A stretch of DNA of 64,000 bases, taken from positions 1 to 64,000 of the forward strand of contig NZ_NASZ01000008.1 of NCBI RefSeq assembly GCF_014596575.1, written 5' to 3'. The position numbers and the translations under genes are program-made. The notes under the pieces are model-generated. The model saw only the letters and a program-made list of their open reading frames with translations, did not search any database and was not told where the DNA came from. This document shows positions 27,863-37,996 of this stretch, piece by piece (the stretch's first letter is position 1; each line of letters begins with the position of its first letter). Origin of the DNA: Flavobacterium pokkalii. Its GTDB lineage: Bacteria > Bacteroidota > Bacteroidia > Flavobacteriales > Flavobacteriaceae.

Positions 27863-29779
27863 TTATTTTGTCAAATTCCAATAGATGATATACCTTTCTC
27901 CATGTATATTATAAATAGGGCTCAAAGTATTCTCTGTTCCTTTTATTTTAAACTCAAGGGTCTTCTCTTTATCCTTTAAAATATTATTTTCAAGTTTTTT
28001 TGCCGAAAACGGCAGCTTATTCGAAAGACTATTTGGAACCTTATAATCGTAAGTGTAATAATCATTATACAACTTTGGATTGCTATAAGGTGCGGGTTCA
28101 GCCATAGCCTCCGTTCCCATTTTTCCTGCCAATACTACAGGTCCGTAAGTTATTGCCGCTATATTAGGATTATCAATTGTTGGCACTACACTTATTTCCA
28201 TTCCAAAAGAAACTTCAATAGAATCTCCATCGCTCCAATTTCGGTTGAGCACTATATAATTTCCTGGTTTTGATTTAACCGATTGCTTTTTTCCGTTTAC
28301 TGTTACTTCTGCACTTACCGCCCATGATGGATATCGAATATGAATTGGCATGCTCACTGGATTAGGAGTACTAAGGGTCAGCTTTGTACTTCCTACATTT
28401 GGAAAACTAGTTTCCTGTTTTACGATAATTCCTTTTTCTTTCCAATTCAATTCGGACGGAATAAAAAGGTTCACATAAAGCCCTTTATCATGATAATAAA
28501 TAAACTCCCCATATTTTGCCTGATTTTCAAAACCACTTCCCACACAACACCAAAATGAATTTTCAGGCGTACTGTAAACCTTGTGCGCACCGGGTTTCAT
28601 CGGTAGAAAATAAGCTACCATGCCTGTTTTTGGATCCTGCTGCCCCAAAATGTGATTGTAAAGTGCTTTTTCATAATAATCCACATATTTTATTTGCGGA
28701 TTATAGCCATACAAATGACGGGTTAGTTTTAGCATATTATAAACATTACAAGACTCTCCGGTATAACCACTCAAATGCTCTGAAAGATGATCCGGTTCAA
28801 AAAATTTCTCCTTATCACTATTACTCCCCGTAACAAATGTGTGATGATCGACAACAGTATTCCAGAAAAACTCAGGGATTTCACGGTTTTTATTTCCTCC
28901 TTCCAATTCATAATTTCGTGACAAACCTATTAGTTTAGGGATATAGGTGTTGGCATGTTTTTTATTGAGATTATCAACCTTATCCAAAAGCGGATTCAAT
29001 GCGTCTTCGTGATAGAAAAATTCGGCAAGGAATTTATACTTATTGTCTCCTGTAATTTCATATAAGGCATAAAAAGAATCATTCATTCCCCCAAACTCAT
29101 TTCTAAGCATTCTTTTACGTCCTTCATCAGTTAAAGGCTTTAACTTTTCGTAAGCCCAATCGGCCATTCCTTTAGCAATTTCTAATGCCGGCTTACTGTC
29201 ACAATAAAGATATTGGTCGATTAAACCTGAAAAAAGTTTGTGTTGAGTATACCAAGGTGCCCAAACACTTTTTCCTGCAATGGCGCGGTCTATTAGATTT
29301 TGCGGAAACGCACTCAAATATCCTTTTTGATTCAATATTTTTTGAACCTCAACCAAGCCCGTAACCAAACTATCCGCTTTGACTTTGTATATTTTCTCTC
29401 CCGTAGCAGCATATAATAAAGCCAAACCGGAAAGAATATGCCCCGTACTATGACCTCTTAAATCACAGTCAAGGGATTCCCAGCCTCCTAATTTATTCAC
29501 CGTAAAATAACCACCTTCCTGACTGCTAAAAACTCCCGCATTATTCCTGAAACTATGCAACAATCGATTAGCATCAATATCCATGATCCATTTACTTTCG
29601 CGCAGCATATTATCCTTAAACGGGCTGTCCAATAACTTCACATCATGAAGATCAAATCCTAAAACCTTTACATTTTTAGTATCATCTAATTTCAATTTTC
29701 CTTCATGCTGACCCGGATAATGAGATTGCCCATACATACTAATTGACATCCCTACAGCTAAAATCAAATACTTAATCAT
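27863..29779 (-). CDS. GH127-type beta-L-arabinofuranosidase (DUF1680)
   Basis: The 638-residue protein has a signal peptide (MIKYLILAVGMSISMYGQ). It then shows family features: VKLLDSPFKDNMLRESKWIMDIDANRLLHSFRNNAG, GWESLDCDLRGHSTGHILSG, WAPWYTQHKLFSGLIDQY, and ESCNVYNMLKLTRHLY with FWCCVGSGFENQAKYGE. The paired cysteines (SFWCCVGSG) and Cys in GESCN match the zinc-cysteine site of GH127. The expected product is L-arabinofuranose from side chains, although other furanosides are known in related families. It is the first gene of the unit 29779→23892. Confidence 0.9.
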   Translation of the reverse strand: MIKYLILAVGMSISMYGQSHYPGQHEGKLKLDDTKNVKVLGFDLHDVKLLDSPFKDNMLRESKWIMDIDANRLLHSFRNNAGVFSSQEGGYFTVNKLGGWESLDCDLRGHSTGHILSGLALLYAATGEKIYKVKADSLVTGLVEVQKILNQKGYLSAFPQNLIDRAIAGKSVWAPWYTQHKLFSGLIDQYLYCDSKPALEIAKGMADWAYEKLKPLTDEGRKRMLRNEFGGMNDSFYALYEITGDNKYKFLAEFFYHEDALNPLLDKVDNLNKKHANTYIPKLIGLSRNYELEGGNKNREIPEFFWNTVVDHHTFVTGSNSDKEKFFEPDHLSEHLSGYTGESCNVYNMLKLTRHLYGYNPQIKYVDYYEKALYNHILGQQDPKTGMVAYFLPMKPGAHKVYSTPENSFWCCVGSGFENQAKYGEFIYYHDKGLYVNLFIPSELNWKEKGIIVKQETSFPNVGSTKLTLSTPNPVSMPIHIRYPSWAVSAEVTVNGKKQSVKSKPGNYIVLNRNWSDGDSIEVSFGMEISVVPTIDNPNIAAITYGPVVLAGKMGTEAMAEPAPYSNPKLYNDYYTYDYKVPNSLSNKLPFSAKKLENNILKDKEKTLEFKIKGTENTLSPIYNIHGERYIIYWNLTK

Positions 29780-30010
29780 TCTGTTTTAATATTTTTTTAT
29801 TTAAAAATTATTCTAACGACTTTCATTTTTTATTGGAAAATTTCTCTTCTTTATTTCAACCAAAAATGATCCTTCTTAAGAACATTCAATGTTACTAAGA
29901 ATAATATTCCCGGACGATAAATTATAATCCAATCACTATAAATTATAGTTCTTATCTTTAATAAAAACCAGTAAATACAGCTATTAACAGATCACACGTT
30001 ATATTTATAT

Positions 30011-30043
30011 AAAAAAAGCAGTTAAGCTTTGTTGCTTAACTGC
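30011..30043 (-). terminator. Terminator after the eight-gene PUL operon
   Basis: Perfect 10-bp stem GCAGTTAAGC/GCTTAACTGC with a 6-nt loop and seven T on the minus strand. It lies 31 bp past the stop of the esterase-like gene and separates the unit 42720→30074 from the unit starting with GH127. Confidence 0.9.
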
Positions 30044-30073
30044 TTCTCTTTTTTTATACGCTGGAGCGAACTA

Positions 30074-31672
30074 TTACTTAATCCAAAAACTTCGTTCAAC
30101 AGGATCTGCCGATTGTAATTGATCTGCAATTCCATATTGCCAGGCTACCACGGTAACTTTAATTGGGAAATGGGTTCGAGGTGGTATTTTAGTAAAATGC
30201 AGTATATTGTCATCAATATAAGCAGGGCCTTCTTTTACATAATAACTTACTTTTGTCCCTGTACTTGATTTTGCATTTAATGCTATTTTTTTTATTCCAA
30301 TTGCAACATCATTTATCGACACAAAATCAATCTGTTGAGGTGTTCCATCTTGATTTTTAATTGGAAATCGCAAATGCAACTGCTGTACTGCACTTTTATA
30401 AACGGCATCCCCTTCATTGTGTGCCAAAAGCCAAATATCACTGCTTCGTTTGCTATTATTAAAACCCAATTTATCAAATCTGATTTGGAAAGTAGTATCA
30501 TTAACTTTCTTTACGGGGCCACAAATACGGTCAATTGAAAGTGGTGTTTTGGCAAAATCAGAAACCGGTTTTAACCTTAAGCTATCTGCAAAAAAAGCTT
30601 TTAAAGTAAAAGAAACTCCATCTTGTAAAGGCTTAAAAGCTAAAGCATAATTAGCATGGGTTTTATCTGGCTGCACTATTTCTCCGTTTTGCATTAAACC
30701 AATGTATTGCATTTTCTTACCTCTGGATTGCGCATAAAATTGTTCCGTATTTTTTGCCATTTTTTTATCAAATACCCAGGATGCAGTTCTTCGGTCGCCT
30801 TTAAAAGTGGTAAATGAAGCAGCTTTTGATTGCGGAATAGAATCCTGTCTCCATTTGTCCATCAACCAGCCTGATTCGGGATTTATTGGCTTAAGCTGTG
30901 GTTTTTCATTAAATTCTGTTTTGGTAGGGATTCTCTTTTTTGCAGCTTGGCAAATAAAATCAGCCATATACTTTACTAAAGCATCTGAATAATCAAAATG
31001 ACCATGACCGGCATCAGCAAATAAGGTAATTACACTTTTTGGATGTTTTTGAATATAGTTATAAGCTGGCTGTATGCGTTTTTCCCACCATTCGTATTCC
31101 CCCATGATGAATAAGGATGGAATTCCATCTATATTTCTCTTACCCCAATCGGGATTCGGTTTACCATTGCCAGTTAGATTCGTTTGTGGCGCATCGCCAT
31201 GGATTGAAACTAAGGCTAAGGTTCGTTCCGGATTAAAAGCTGCAAAATTCCATGGGAAACTTGCCATTGCCGAATGTCCTATGGGTACAATAGGTGCATT
31301 AGCTAATTCCTGATAACCTGAAACCTCAGCCAAATCTTTGAACATATCTGAGATTATCTTATCCTCTCCTTTAGTTTTATCATACATCCAACTCACTACC
31401 GGCGTAACCCATACTTCAGCAAAACCTATTTCGGCCATTACTTTTCTAAAATAGGCATGTTCCAAGATTCCTTCTTCGATCATGTTGTGTTGGCCAAAAA
31501 CAATTCCATTGACCTGCTTGCAATTCTCAGGAATCCATAAATAAGCTTGCGGATGATCCTTGGTTTCATCAGAAATCATTCCTTTTACCGGAGTACTCCA
31601 TTGCCAAACCTGCGCATAGCTGTTCAGACAAATGAAACACAAAGCAAAATTTAAATAATTTAGAATTCTCAT
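30074..31672 (-). CDS. Two-domain alpha/beta-hydrolase (putative carbohydrate esterase)
   Basis: The 532-residue protein has a signal peptide (LNFALCFICLNSYAQ). Residues about 25-270 form an alpha/beta-hydrolase: nucleophile elbow IGHSAMAS (about 123-130), LVSIHGDAP, and a candidate catalytic His in FADAGHGHFDYSD. Residues about 270-532 are beta-rich and unrecognised, perhaps a substrate-binding part. Removal of acyl groups from the glycan in the periplasm is a reasonable inference from its place between GH97 and the operon end. Its exact esterase family is not recognised. Confidence 0.6.
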   Translation of the reverse strand: MRILNYLNFALCFICLNSYAQVWQWSTPVKGMISDETKDHPQAYLWIPENCKQVNGIVFGQHNMIEEGILEHAYFRKVMAEIGFAEVWVTPVVSWMYDKTKGEDKIISDMFKDLAEVSGYQELANAPIVPIGHSAMASFPWNFAAFNPERTLALVSIHGDAPQTNLTGNGKPNPDWGKRNIDGIPSLFIMGEYEWWEKRIQPAYNYIQKHPKSVITLFADAGHGHFDYSDALVKYMADFICQAAKKRIPTKTEFNEKPQLKPINPESGWLMDKWRQDSIPQSKAASFTTFKGDRRTASWVFDKKMAKNTEQFYAQSRGKKMQYIGLMQNGEIVQPDKTHANYALAFKPLQDGVSFTLKAFFADSLRLKPVSDFAKTPLSIDRICGPVKKVNDTTFQIRFDKLGFNNSKRSSDIWLLAHNEGDAVYKSAVQQLHLRFPIKNQDGTPQQIDFVSINDVAIGIKKIALNAKSSTGTKVSYYVKEGPAYIDDNILHFTKIPPRTHFPIKVTVVAWQYGIADQLQSADPVERSFWIK

Positions 31673-31682
31673 TTTTCAAAAT

Positions 31683-33632
31683 TTACTTTGTAGAAACTTC
31701 AGAAATAATCAACGCCACACCGCCTGAAGCTTTTAGATTAAAACTCAAAACTTCTCCTCCTTTAATTTTGAATTCAGCAACAGCTACTTTGGTACGCGTT
31801 GCTACTTTGTCATCATCCTGAAATGATTTTACCACATACTTTTTCCCTTTAACTAAAAAGTCAGTTGGAATTATAATTTTACGAGCTTCATTATTTGTAA
31901 TAGTACCTACGAACCATTCTTTTTCACTTCTTCGGGCAACTGTAATATATTTTCCTACTTCACCATTAATTACTTTGGTTTCATCCCAAACCGCTTTTAC
32001 TCGATCAAAAAACTCAATTTCCGGTTCTCCCTGATATGCAGAAGGCTGGTCATACCAATACATAAATTGAATTGGACTGTAATATACCGCTGCTAATGCC
32101 AATTGGTGTGCATGTGTATTTTTAATCGCTTTGCTATAATACGCAATCGTATAATCGGCTGGTCCTGCTAAGAAACGGGTAAAAGGCAAAATGGTATTAT
32201 GGTTGGCATCCGGCATTTCTTCGTTGCCGCGGATTCCTTCCTGTGTCATTAAATTAGGATACGTACGGCTAAAACCGGTAGGACGGTATTCATCATGTAT
32301 ATCCACCATTAAACCGTATTCTGCACATTTTTTAACGGCTTCATGCAGCCAAGTTGACCAACGCTGATTTCCCACCTGAACAAATCCAAATTTAATCCCT
32401 TTGATTCCCCATTTTTTATATAATGGTAAAATGGAATCCAATTGCTGAATCAACGCACGTTGATTCACATAGACCCATAAACCGATTCCTTTTGAAGCGG
32501 CGTAAGCCGTTAATTCCGGCATATTGAAATCTTTGGTTTCAGAAACTTTAGTAGCGTCAGAACTCATTTTCATTTCAGGTCCGTACCAACCTGCATCCAA
32601 GTGGATGTATTGTAAACTATGTGCGGCAGCAAAATCAACACATTTTTTAGCATCTTCCTGAGTCAATTTAGCTACACGAATTACTTTTCCCGGTTTAATC
32701 CAAGAAATATCCTTAATTTGATTTTCAGGATTTAGATTCAAAATGATTGTATTGTTTTTTATCAAATCAATATCCTTTTCCGCAGCCATAATCACGCGCC
32801 AAGGAGTACTGTAGGCAGGAATTACATCTACACTACTGTATAATGTAGCCTGTAAGGTGTTGGGTTTTGTGGCATTTAAACTAAACTTCATTCGGGCATA
32901 ATCAATCATTTGAGCTTCGGCAATTGCGACTGACAAACCATTTGTAAGTTTCATTGTTAAAGGGCGTTCACTCTGGCCTTTCCAATCTTTAAGCGGCAAT
33001 AAAGAATAATGAGCTTGTGCCCAAGGCTCGTAATAAGCCAAAGTGCCTTCTGGCATCGTAAACTGGGTTTGTTCTCCAACAATATGTAGGAATAATCCAT
33101 TTGTAGGCTCTGGAAAATGATATCGAATAGCGACCCCTTCATTGTATGCTCGAACTACTACATTCATAAAGTAACTTTTGTTTTTATCGTAACCATCGGT
33201 TAACTTTTCTTTTGCTACTTCTCCTTTTCGAAAGGCTATCGTTATTTCGTTATACTTATTTTGAATAATTGCATTTTCACCATACACGGGTTTCCAGGAA
33301 TCACTTACCTCATTAAGTTGTACGCCTGTAAAATTTAGGTTTTCACCCCAAACTTTACAGTTATCATTAGGAATTCCAAGTGCTGACTCGAAAGTATTGT
33401 TTTCAATCAATATTCCCAATTCTGACTCTAACACCACTTTTTTTCCTTTAAATGACAGACTGTAATACATTTGTTTTTCGCCTGCATTCCCTTTTTTTTG
33501 ATAAAAAGTAAAATCATAAGCTCCATCAGGAGACTTTAGGTTTTGCACTGTTTCCTGAAGGATTGATTGTGCTTTTATTGTTACTGTACAACAAAGCAAA
33601 ACGCCTATTGTATAAATTTTAAATAATTTCAT
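31683..33632 (-). CDS. GH97 family alpha-glycosidase
   Basis: The 649-residue protein has a signal peptide (IGVLLCCTVTIKAQ) and the GH97 layout: an N-terminal beta-sandwich with VVLESELGILIEN, then a TIM barrel containing YIHLDAGWYGPEMKM, GIKFGFVQVGNQRW (about 412), VDIHDEYRPTGFSRTYPNLMTQEGIRGNEEMPD (about 442-470) and LPFTRFLAGPADYT. Where I recall retaining GH97 alpha-galactosidases having an Asp in the KxDF strand motif, this protein has Gly (KFGFV), and GIRGNEE carries candidate acidic residues. Its mechanism is therefore unclear. It likely removes an alpha-linked galactose or glucose in the periplasm. Confidence 0.88.
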   Translation of the reverse strand: MKLFKIYTIGVLLCCTVTIKAQSILQETVQNLKSPDGAYDFTFYQKKGNAGEKQMYYSLSFKGKKVVLESELGILIENNTFESALGIPNDNCKVWGENLNFTGVQLNEVSDSWKPVYGENAIIQNKYNEITIAFRKGEVAKEKLTDGYDKNKSYFMNVVVRAYNEGVAIRYHFPEPTNGLFLHIVGEQTQFTMPEGTLAYYEPWAQAHYSLLPLKDWKGQSERPLTMKLTNGLSVAIAEAQMIDYARMKFSLNATKPNTLQATLYSSVDVIPAYSTPWRVIMAAEKDIDLIKNNTIILNLNPENQIKDISWIKPGKVIRVAKLTQEDAKKCVDFAAAHSLQYIHLDAGWYGPEMKMSSDATKVSETKDFNMPELTAYAASKGIGLWVYVNQRALIQQLDSILPLYKKWGIKGIKFGFVQVGNQRWSTWLHEAVKKCAEYGLMVDIHDEYRPTGFSRTYPNLMTQEGIRGNEEMPDANHNTILPFTRFLAGPADYTIAYYSKAIKNTHAHQLALAAVYYSPIQFMYWYDQPSAYQGEPEIEFFDRVKAVWDETKVINGEVGKYITVARRSEKEWFVGTITNNEARKIIIPTDFLVKGKKYVVKSFQDDDKVATRTKVAVAEFKIKGGEVLSFNLKASGGVALIISEVSTK

Positions 33633-33643
33633 TACTTCAATAT

Positions 33644-35314
33644 TTATTTTGTTATTCTAAACCAGTCAAAATCAGCGTAGCCTCCCATTCTTACATTCGA
33701 TTGGCTTAGAGCAAAAATTCCTATTTTGGCTGAAATCCATAAATCTTTTTCTGCTATTGCTTCTTGACCAATTGTGATAAAATCAATTCCATTTTCACTA
33801 TAACTAAACTTGCAGGCAGCATTAGGAGCGGTGATATTCATGCACAATTGTACTTCATTTGAATTTAAAGGTCTTTCTTCAATAACTTTTTCTAAAGTGC
33901 CTTCATGAGCATTAGTGCAACTAATTTGTTGCACCCAATACTTTCCATCGTGAAAAGCAATTGCTACATAAGCATAGGATTTCCCCATCAATAATAAGCC
34001 TGCTTTTTTGCCTGGAGTATCCCATTCAGTAGTCAAATTCACTTTGGTTATTGCAGTAAAATTAGGAGCCGGTAGTTTTTGCAATAATAGATTGGGTACA
34101 TTCCAAAGATTAGGTTCCTCTTTTTGACTAATGGTAAAAAGTCTCAAATAGTCTGTTCCGGGAATTTGAGCACTCCATTTTATAGAAGAATTAGCATACC
34201 ATTGCCATTGTAAGCCCGGTTTTCCATTGTCAAATTCATCGCTTTCTGCAGGGTGTACAATTGGTAAATTATTCCCAACAACTGGTTTGATTCCCGAAAG
34301 TATTGGTTCACCTACGCCATTTCCGTCAAAATCTTTTCCCATAAGTGGCCAATTGTCTTTCCATTGTATCGGTTGCAGGTGCAATACACGACCATAAACG
34401 CCCTGATCCTGAAAATGTAAAAACCAGGAGTTATTATCAGGAGTTGTTACCCAAGCTCCCTGATGCGGTCCATTTATATTAGTACTCCCTTGCTCTAATA
34501 CGATTTTATCTTCATAAGGGCCGTAAATGTTTTTTGAACGCATGACTACCTGCCAACCTGTTTCAACACCTCCTGCGGGAGCAAAGATGTAATAATAGCC
34601 GTCTTTTTTATACAATTTTGGACCTTCCATAGTATGGTGTTTATCATGACCATCAAAAACGTTTTGACCTTCATCAAGCACTTTAGTTCCTTCGATATTC
34701 ATCTCTTTTATTGTGAGAACACTATTGATACCGGCACGACTTCCAGCCCAGGCATGAATTAAATAGGCCTTATTTCCTTCCCAAAGCGGACAGGGATCAA
34801 TGATTCCTTTTCCTGCCATTACTAATATTGGCGTTGACCATTTGCCATAAATATCTTTGGTTTTAACCATATATACACCAAAATCGGGATCTCCCCAATA
34901 AATATAAAATTCGCCTTTATGGAATCGGATAGCGGGAGCCCAAACTCCTTTGCTATGTTGTGGAATATTAAAAACCGTTTCGGGAATTTGTTTTTCCAAC
35001 GCATAATTGATGATTTTCCAATTTACTAAGTCTTTTGAGTGCAAAATGGGTAAACCCGGAATACAGTTAAAACTACTGGCCGTCATATAATAATCATCCT
35101 TTACCCGAATTACATCGGGATCGGAATAATCGGCATACAAAATGGGATTGGTATAAGTCCCATCTCCCTTATCTGATTGCCAGACTTGAGAAACATAATT
35201 TTTAGTTTGCTGTTGTGTCTGTGCTATTATAAGAGAATTAGAACTTCCTAATAGGAAAGCTGTAAGTCCTAAAAAGATGTATTTAAATCTGAAAATTATT
35301 TTTTTTATATCCAT
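33644..35314 (-). CDS. GH43 family glycosidase (arabinofuranosidase/xylosidase type)
   Basis: The 556-residue protein has a signal segment ending near residue 32. The five-bladed propeller spans about 50-350 with YADYSDPDVIRVKDDYYM (general base Asp), IIDPCPLWEGNKAYLIHAW (pKa-modulating Asp) and HTMEGPKLYKKDGYYY (acid Glu). Residues about 360-556 form a concanavalin-like C-terminal domain seen in GH43 beta-xylosidases and arabinofuranosidases. It starts 13 bp after DUF4861. Cleavage of alpha-L-arabinofuranosyl or beta-xylosyl residues is expected; the substrate within the PUL is uncertain. Confidence 0.9.
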   Translation of the reverse strand: MDIKKIIFRFKYIFLGLTAFLLGSSNSLIIAQTQQQTKNYVSQVWQSDKGDGTYTNPILYADYSDPDVIRVKDDYYMTASSFNCIPGLPILHSKDLVNWKIINYALEKQIPETVFNIPQHSKGVWAPAIRFHKGEFYIYWGDPDFGVYMVKTKDIYGKWSTPILVMAGKGIIDPCPLWEGNKAYLIHAWAGSRAGINSVLTIKEMNIEGTKVLDEGQNVFDGHDKHHTMEGPKLYKKDGYYYIFAPAGGVETGWQVVMRSKNIYGPYEDKIVLEQGSTNINGPHQGAWVTTPDNNSWFLHFQDQGVYGRVLHLQPIQWKDNWPLMGKDFDGNGVGEPILSGIKPVVGNNLPIVHPAESDEFDNGKPGLQWQWYANSSIKWSAQIPGTDYLRLFTISQKEEPNLWNVPNLLLQKLPAPNFTAITKVNLTTEWDTPGKKAGLLLMGKSYAYVAIAFHDGKYWVQQISCTNAHEGTLEKVIEERPLNSNEVQLCMNITAPNAACKFSYSENGIDFITIGQEAIAEKDLWISAKIGIFALSQSNVRMGGYADFDWFRITK

Positions 35315-35327
35315 TATTTAGTATTAC

Positions 35328-36530
35328 TTATTTGTTAATTTTTATCACTAATGGATTGGCAATTATTTCAGCCTGTTTTTCTAACATTGCATCCCAATCC
35401 ATTACATCTTTTATTTGGGTGCTTGCTGTCCAGGCAAATCCTGCGTAGTACGTTATTTTATTATCGGGATTGGTCAGAATTAATAAATTACTTTGATCAG
35501 CTGTTTTCGAATCATGAACAAAAGCGGTATCAATCAATTTAGGACTTAAAACAATTCCTTCTCCTACAAATGCACTATCAATTGGTTCCCAATGACGAAA
35601 CCATCCTTTAGGTTTGTTAATGTTCACTTCTCCTTTTTTATCATGAAGCGTAATTCCAACTGTGTAATTAGGAATCCTTTTATTTGAACTATAACTAATT
35701 TCAAATTTTGAAAAATTTGAATCCAAATCCAGTGAAATTCTTTTCACTTCCTGAATATCATAACTACTCCAAGGAGCATAAGTCAATTCAAAAACGGTTC
35801 GCAAAGGCCCTGTGGTTATTGTTTTGTAACTCACATAATTTTTTGACACCAATAAACTATCTTTTTCCCAAAGTCCTGTTCCTCCTGTTCCTCGACTTGC
35901 CCCTACATGGTAAGGGTCATAACCTTCTCCATGTTCTATATGGTAATATCCCGGATTGGCTACATTTTTTTTATACCAACTGTCAATTATAGAATAGTCC
36001 ACTCTTTTCAACCATAAGTCGATACCACTCGAAAGTGTTCCTCCTTCTTTGCCTTCTTCAACTAGTTGTTGTGCTACAGGACCATAAGCTCTGAAGGCCA
36101 CCTTGTTGTTTTCCCAGGCATAATCGTCAATTCGTTCCGGTACAAAACGCGAATAGGTTTTCGCCTTTGGCTCGGCAACCGGTATTGTATCCAGTATAAT
36201 TACATATTTTGCCGTTGCATTTGCCGCTACATTTGCCTGAAAAAGCAACTCGTCTCCTTTTCCGTCTCCATCATTATCAACCCATTGTGTAACTAAATAT
36301 TGATTAGTTCCCTTCTGCTTGATACGAATATTTTTTTGATTGTTTTTATCTAAAAGGGGGTGCAATTTATTACGATGCAGGCTAATAATTTCATTACGGC
36401 TAAACCCCAATGTGTTTTTTATTTCAATATTAATTTCTTCATGTTTATCCGTTTTTGTACAGGCCGTTAACGATATTAATTGGAAGAAACTTATTGCCAG
36501 TAGGCTACTTTTGAAATGCTTGTATCTCAT
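35328..36530 (-). CDS. DUF4861 family lipoprotein
   Basis: The start at 36530 gives MRYKHFKSSLLAISFFQLISLTAC, a lipoprotein signal; the frame is open upstream to 36638, but that would overlap the GH28 gene by 98 bp and destroy the signal. The 400-residue protein then shows IEIKNTLGFSRNEIISL, WVDNDGDGKGDELLFQ, HGEGYDPYHVGASRGTGGTGLWEKDSL and GWFRHWEPIDS, typical of DUF4861 proteins in pectin-type and other PULs. Its activity is unknown to me. It lies 10 bp after the GH28 gene, so it probably works on the same glycan. Confidence 0.85.
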   Translation of the reverse strand: MRYKHFKSSLLAISFFQLISLTACTKTDKHEEINIEIKNTLGFSRNEIISLHRNKLHPLLDKNNQKNIRIKQKGTNQYLVTQWVDNDGDGKGDELLFQANVAANATAKYVIILDTIPVAEPKAKTYSRFVPERIDDYAWENNKVAFRAYGPVAQQLVEEGKEGGTLSSGIDLWLKRVDYSIIDSWYKKNVANPGYYHIEHGEGYDPYHVGASRGTGGTGLWEKDSLLVSKNYVSYKTITTGPLRTVFELTYAPWSSYDIQEVKRISLDLDSNFSKFEISYSSNKRIPNYTVGITLHDKKGEVNINKPKGWFRHWEPIDSAFVGEGIVLSPKLIDTAFVHDSKTADQSNLLILTNPDNKITYYAGFAWTASTQIKDVMDWDAMLEKQAEIIANPLVIKINK

Positions 36531-36540
36531 ACTATTTATT

Positions 36541-37989
36541 TTAATTCGTTTTAAAAGTGATTCCTTCCACATGTTCTCCAACAAAAAAGTTAGCCATATC
36601 AGAAGTTTTATACCACTTTGGTTTTCCTTGCATATCATCAGAAATTAAAACCCCATTTATTTTCAGATTTTCAAAACTGATGTTCTTAATTTTTCTTTGC
36701 TCGTTGTAACCGGCAATAATCGAAGTATTCGCATTTTGACCATAATAATCTATATTACGAAACACGACATTTTCGATACCCAAGCCAGGTGCTGTACAAT
36801 ACTTGACATTATAGAATACTCTTAAATTGAGTAATTGACCTTCTCTGAAATCTTCTACTCTGATATTCTCAAATAGCACATTTTTAGCCAGATTATTATC
36901 GCCAACGTTGATACTCATACAACCTTGATAATCCTGTTGTTTTTCTTTATGATCCAAAATATTGATATTTTTATAAATTAGATTTTCCAGCACATCCGGT
37001 TTGTCACTATTTCCATGTGTCCCTATCAAAATAGGATGACCAACATCAGCCCAAAGTGTTGAATTTTGCATCGTAATATTTTTTGCACCGCCTTTAAACT
37101 CTTTACGAGTACCATAAACCGTAGTACAATCGTCAGAAGAACGGATGAAGACCCTATCAAACAAGACATTATTAGCAGCCATTATATTCATCCCATCTCC
37201 CCAACCAAAAAAGCTGATGGTTTTTACATTTTGGATGCTTACATTATCCGATTCTCCTGTCAAGCATTGTGAAGCGAAAATATCCTGAATAGTAATATTT
37301 TTAGAAAAAGCTATTTTAACACCCAACCTAACTTCCTGATCGACAATACCCCTACCACAAACCTTCACATTTTGAGCATTGTCAATCAATATCTGCCCTT
37401 TTAATACGGCACCACCGGCTAAATAAAGAGTTTTATTAGATGGTACTTTTAATATTTGATTTGGAATTTCATGAATACCAGGGCCAAAATAGATGACATT
37501 TGGATCTTTAGGATTTGGTACATCTTTCTCAATTGGATTTGCAAACAGATGCAGGTTATGAAAAATATCATCGTTGATTTCTACTGAAAGATTCGCTGGA
37601 TTTGTTAAAGTAAAATACAAAGTGTTTTTGTCGATTTGAGTTTTAATTCCTTTCGATAGCGGACGAACTCTTGCTGAATTGATATTCCCTTTATTTAGAG
37701 TTACCGCTACTTCAACTTTGCCCGAAAAATCAAAAGATGCCATCGAAGCATTTTGTACCGAATGTCCGGTGCCTACTACCTGATCTACTTTTATTCCATA
37801 CTCAAACAAATCTTTCCACTCACCGCCCGGTTTTCTAACCTTTACTGAAAAATCATCATTGTGCATGCTTTTTAAAATAGCATCAGTTGTTTTATAAACT
37901 ACTAATTCCTGAGCAGTCGTTTTAAATGTTCCGCAGAATACTAATAGTAGCATTGTAGTTAGTGACCAAAATTTTTCTTTAAATACCAT
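36541..37989 (-). CDS. GH28 family polygalacturonase-like glycosidase
   Basis: The 482-residue protein has a signal peptide (LLLVFCGTFKTTAQ) and a right-handed beta-helix with repeated N-[IV]-x-I-Q turns. GH28 active-site strings are recognisable though variant: GWGDGMNIM (for NTDG), RSSDDCTTVYG (for QDD) and GHPILIGTHGNSD (for GHG). GH28 enzymes hydrolyse uronic-acid or rhamnogalacturonan linkages by inversion. The deviations from the plant/pectin consensus suggest an unusual linkage specificity. It is 7 bp after the hydrolase-fusion gene. Confidence 0.87.
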   Translation of the reverse strand: MVFKEKFWSLTTMLLLVFCGTFKTTAQELVVYKTTDAILKSMHNDDFSVKVRKPGGEWKDLFEYGIKVDQVVGTGHSVQNASMASFDFSGKVEVAVTLNKGNINSARVRPLSKGIKTQIDKNTLYFTLTNPANLSVEINDDIFHNLHLFANPIEKDVPNPKDPNVIYFGPGIHEIPNQILKVPSNKTLYLAGGAVLKGQILIDNAQNVKVCGRGIVDQEVRLGVKIAFSKNITIQDIFASQCLTGESDNVSIQNVKTISFFGWGDGMNIMAANNVLFDRVFIRSSDDCTTVYGTRKEFKGGAKNITMQNSTLWADVGHPILIGTHGNSDKPDVLENLIYKNINILDHKEKQQDYQGCMSINVGDNNLAKNVLFENIRVEDFREGQLLNLRVFYNVKYCTAPGLGIENVVFRNIDYYGQNANTSIIAGYNEQRKIKNISFENLKINGVLISDDMQGKPKWYKTSDMANFFVGEHVEGITFKTN

Positions 37990-37996
37990 TATTTTT

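Noticed and set aside
36531-36638. Upstream extension of the DUF4861 protein to 36638
   Set aside because: It would overlap the GH28 gene by nearly 100 bp and bury the lipoprotein signal that begins at 36530.
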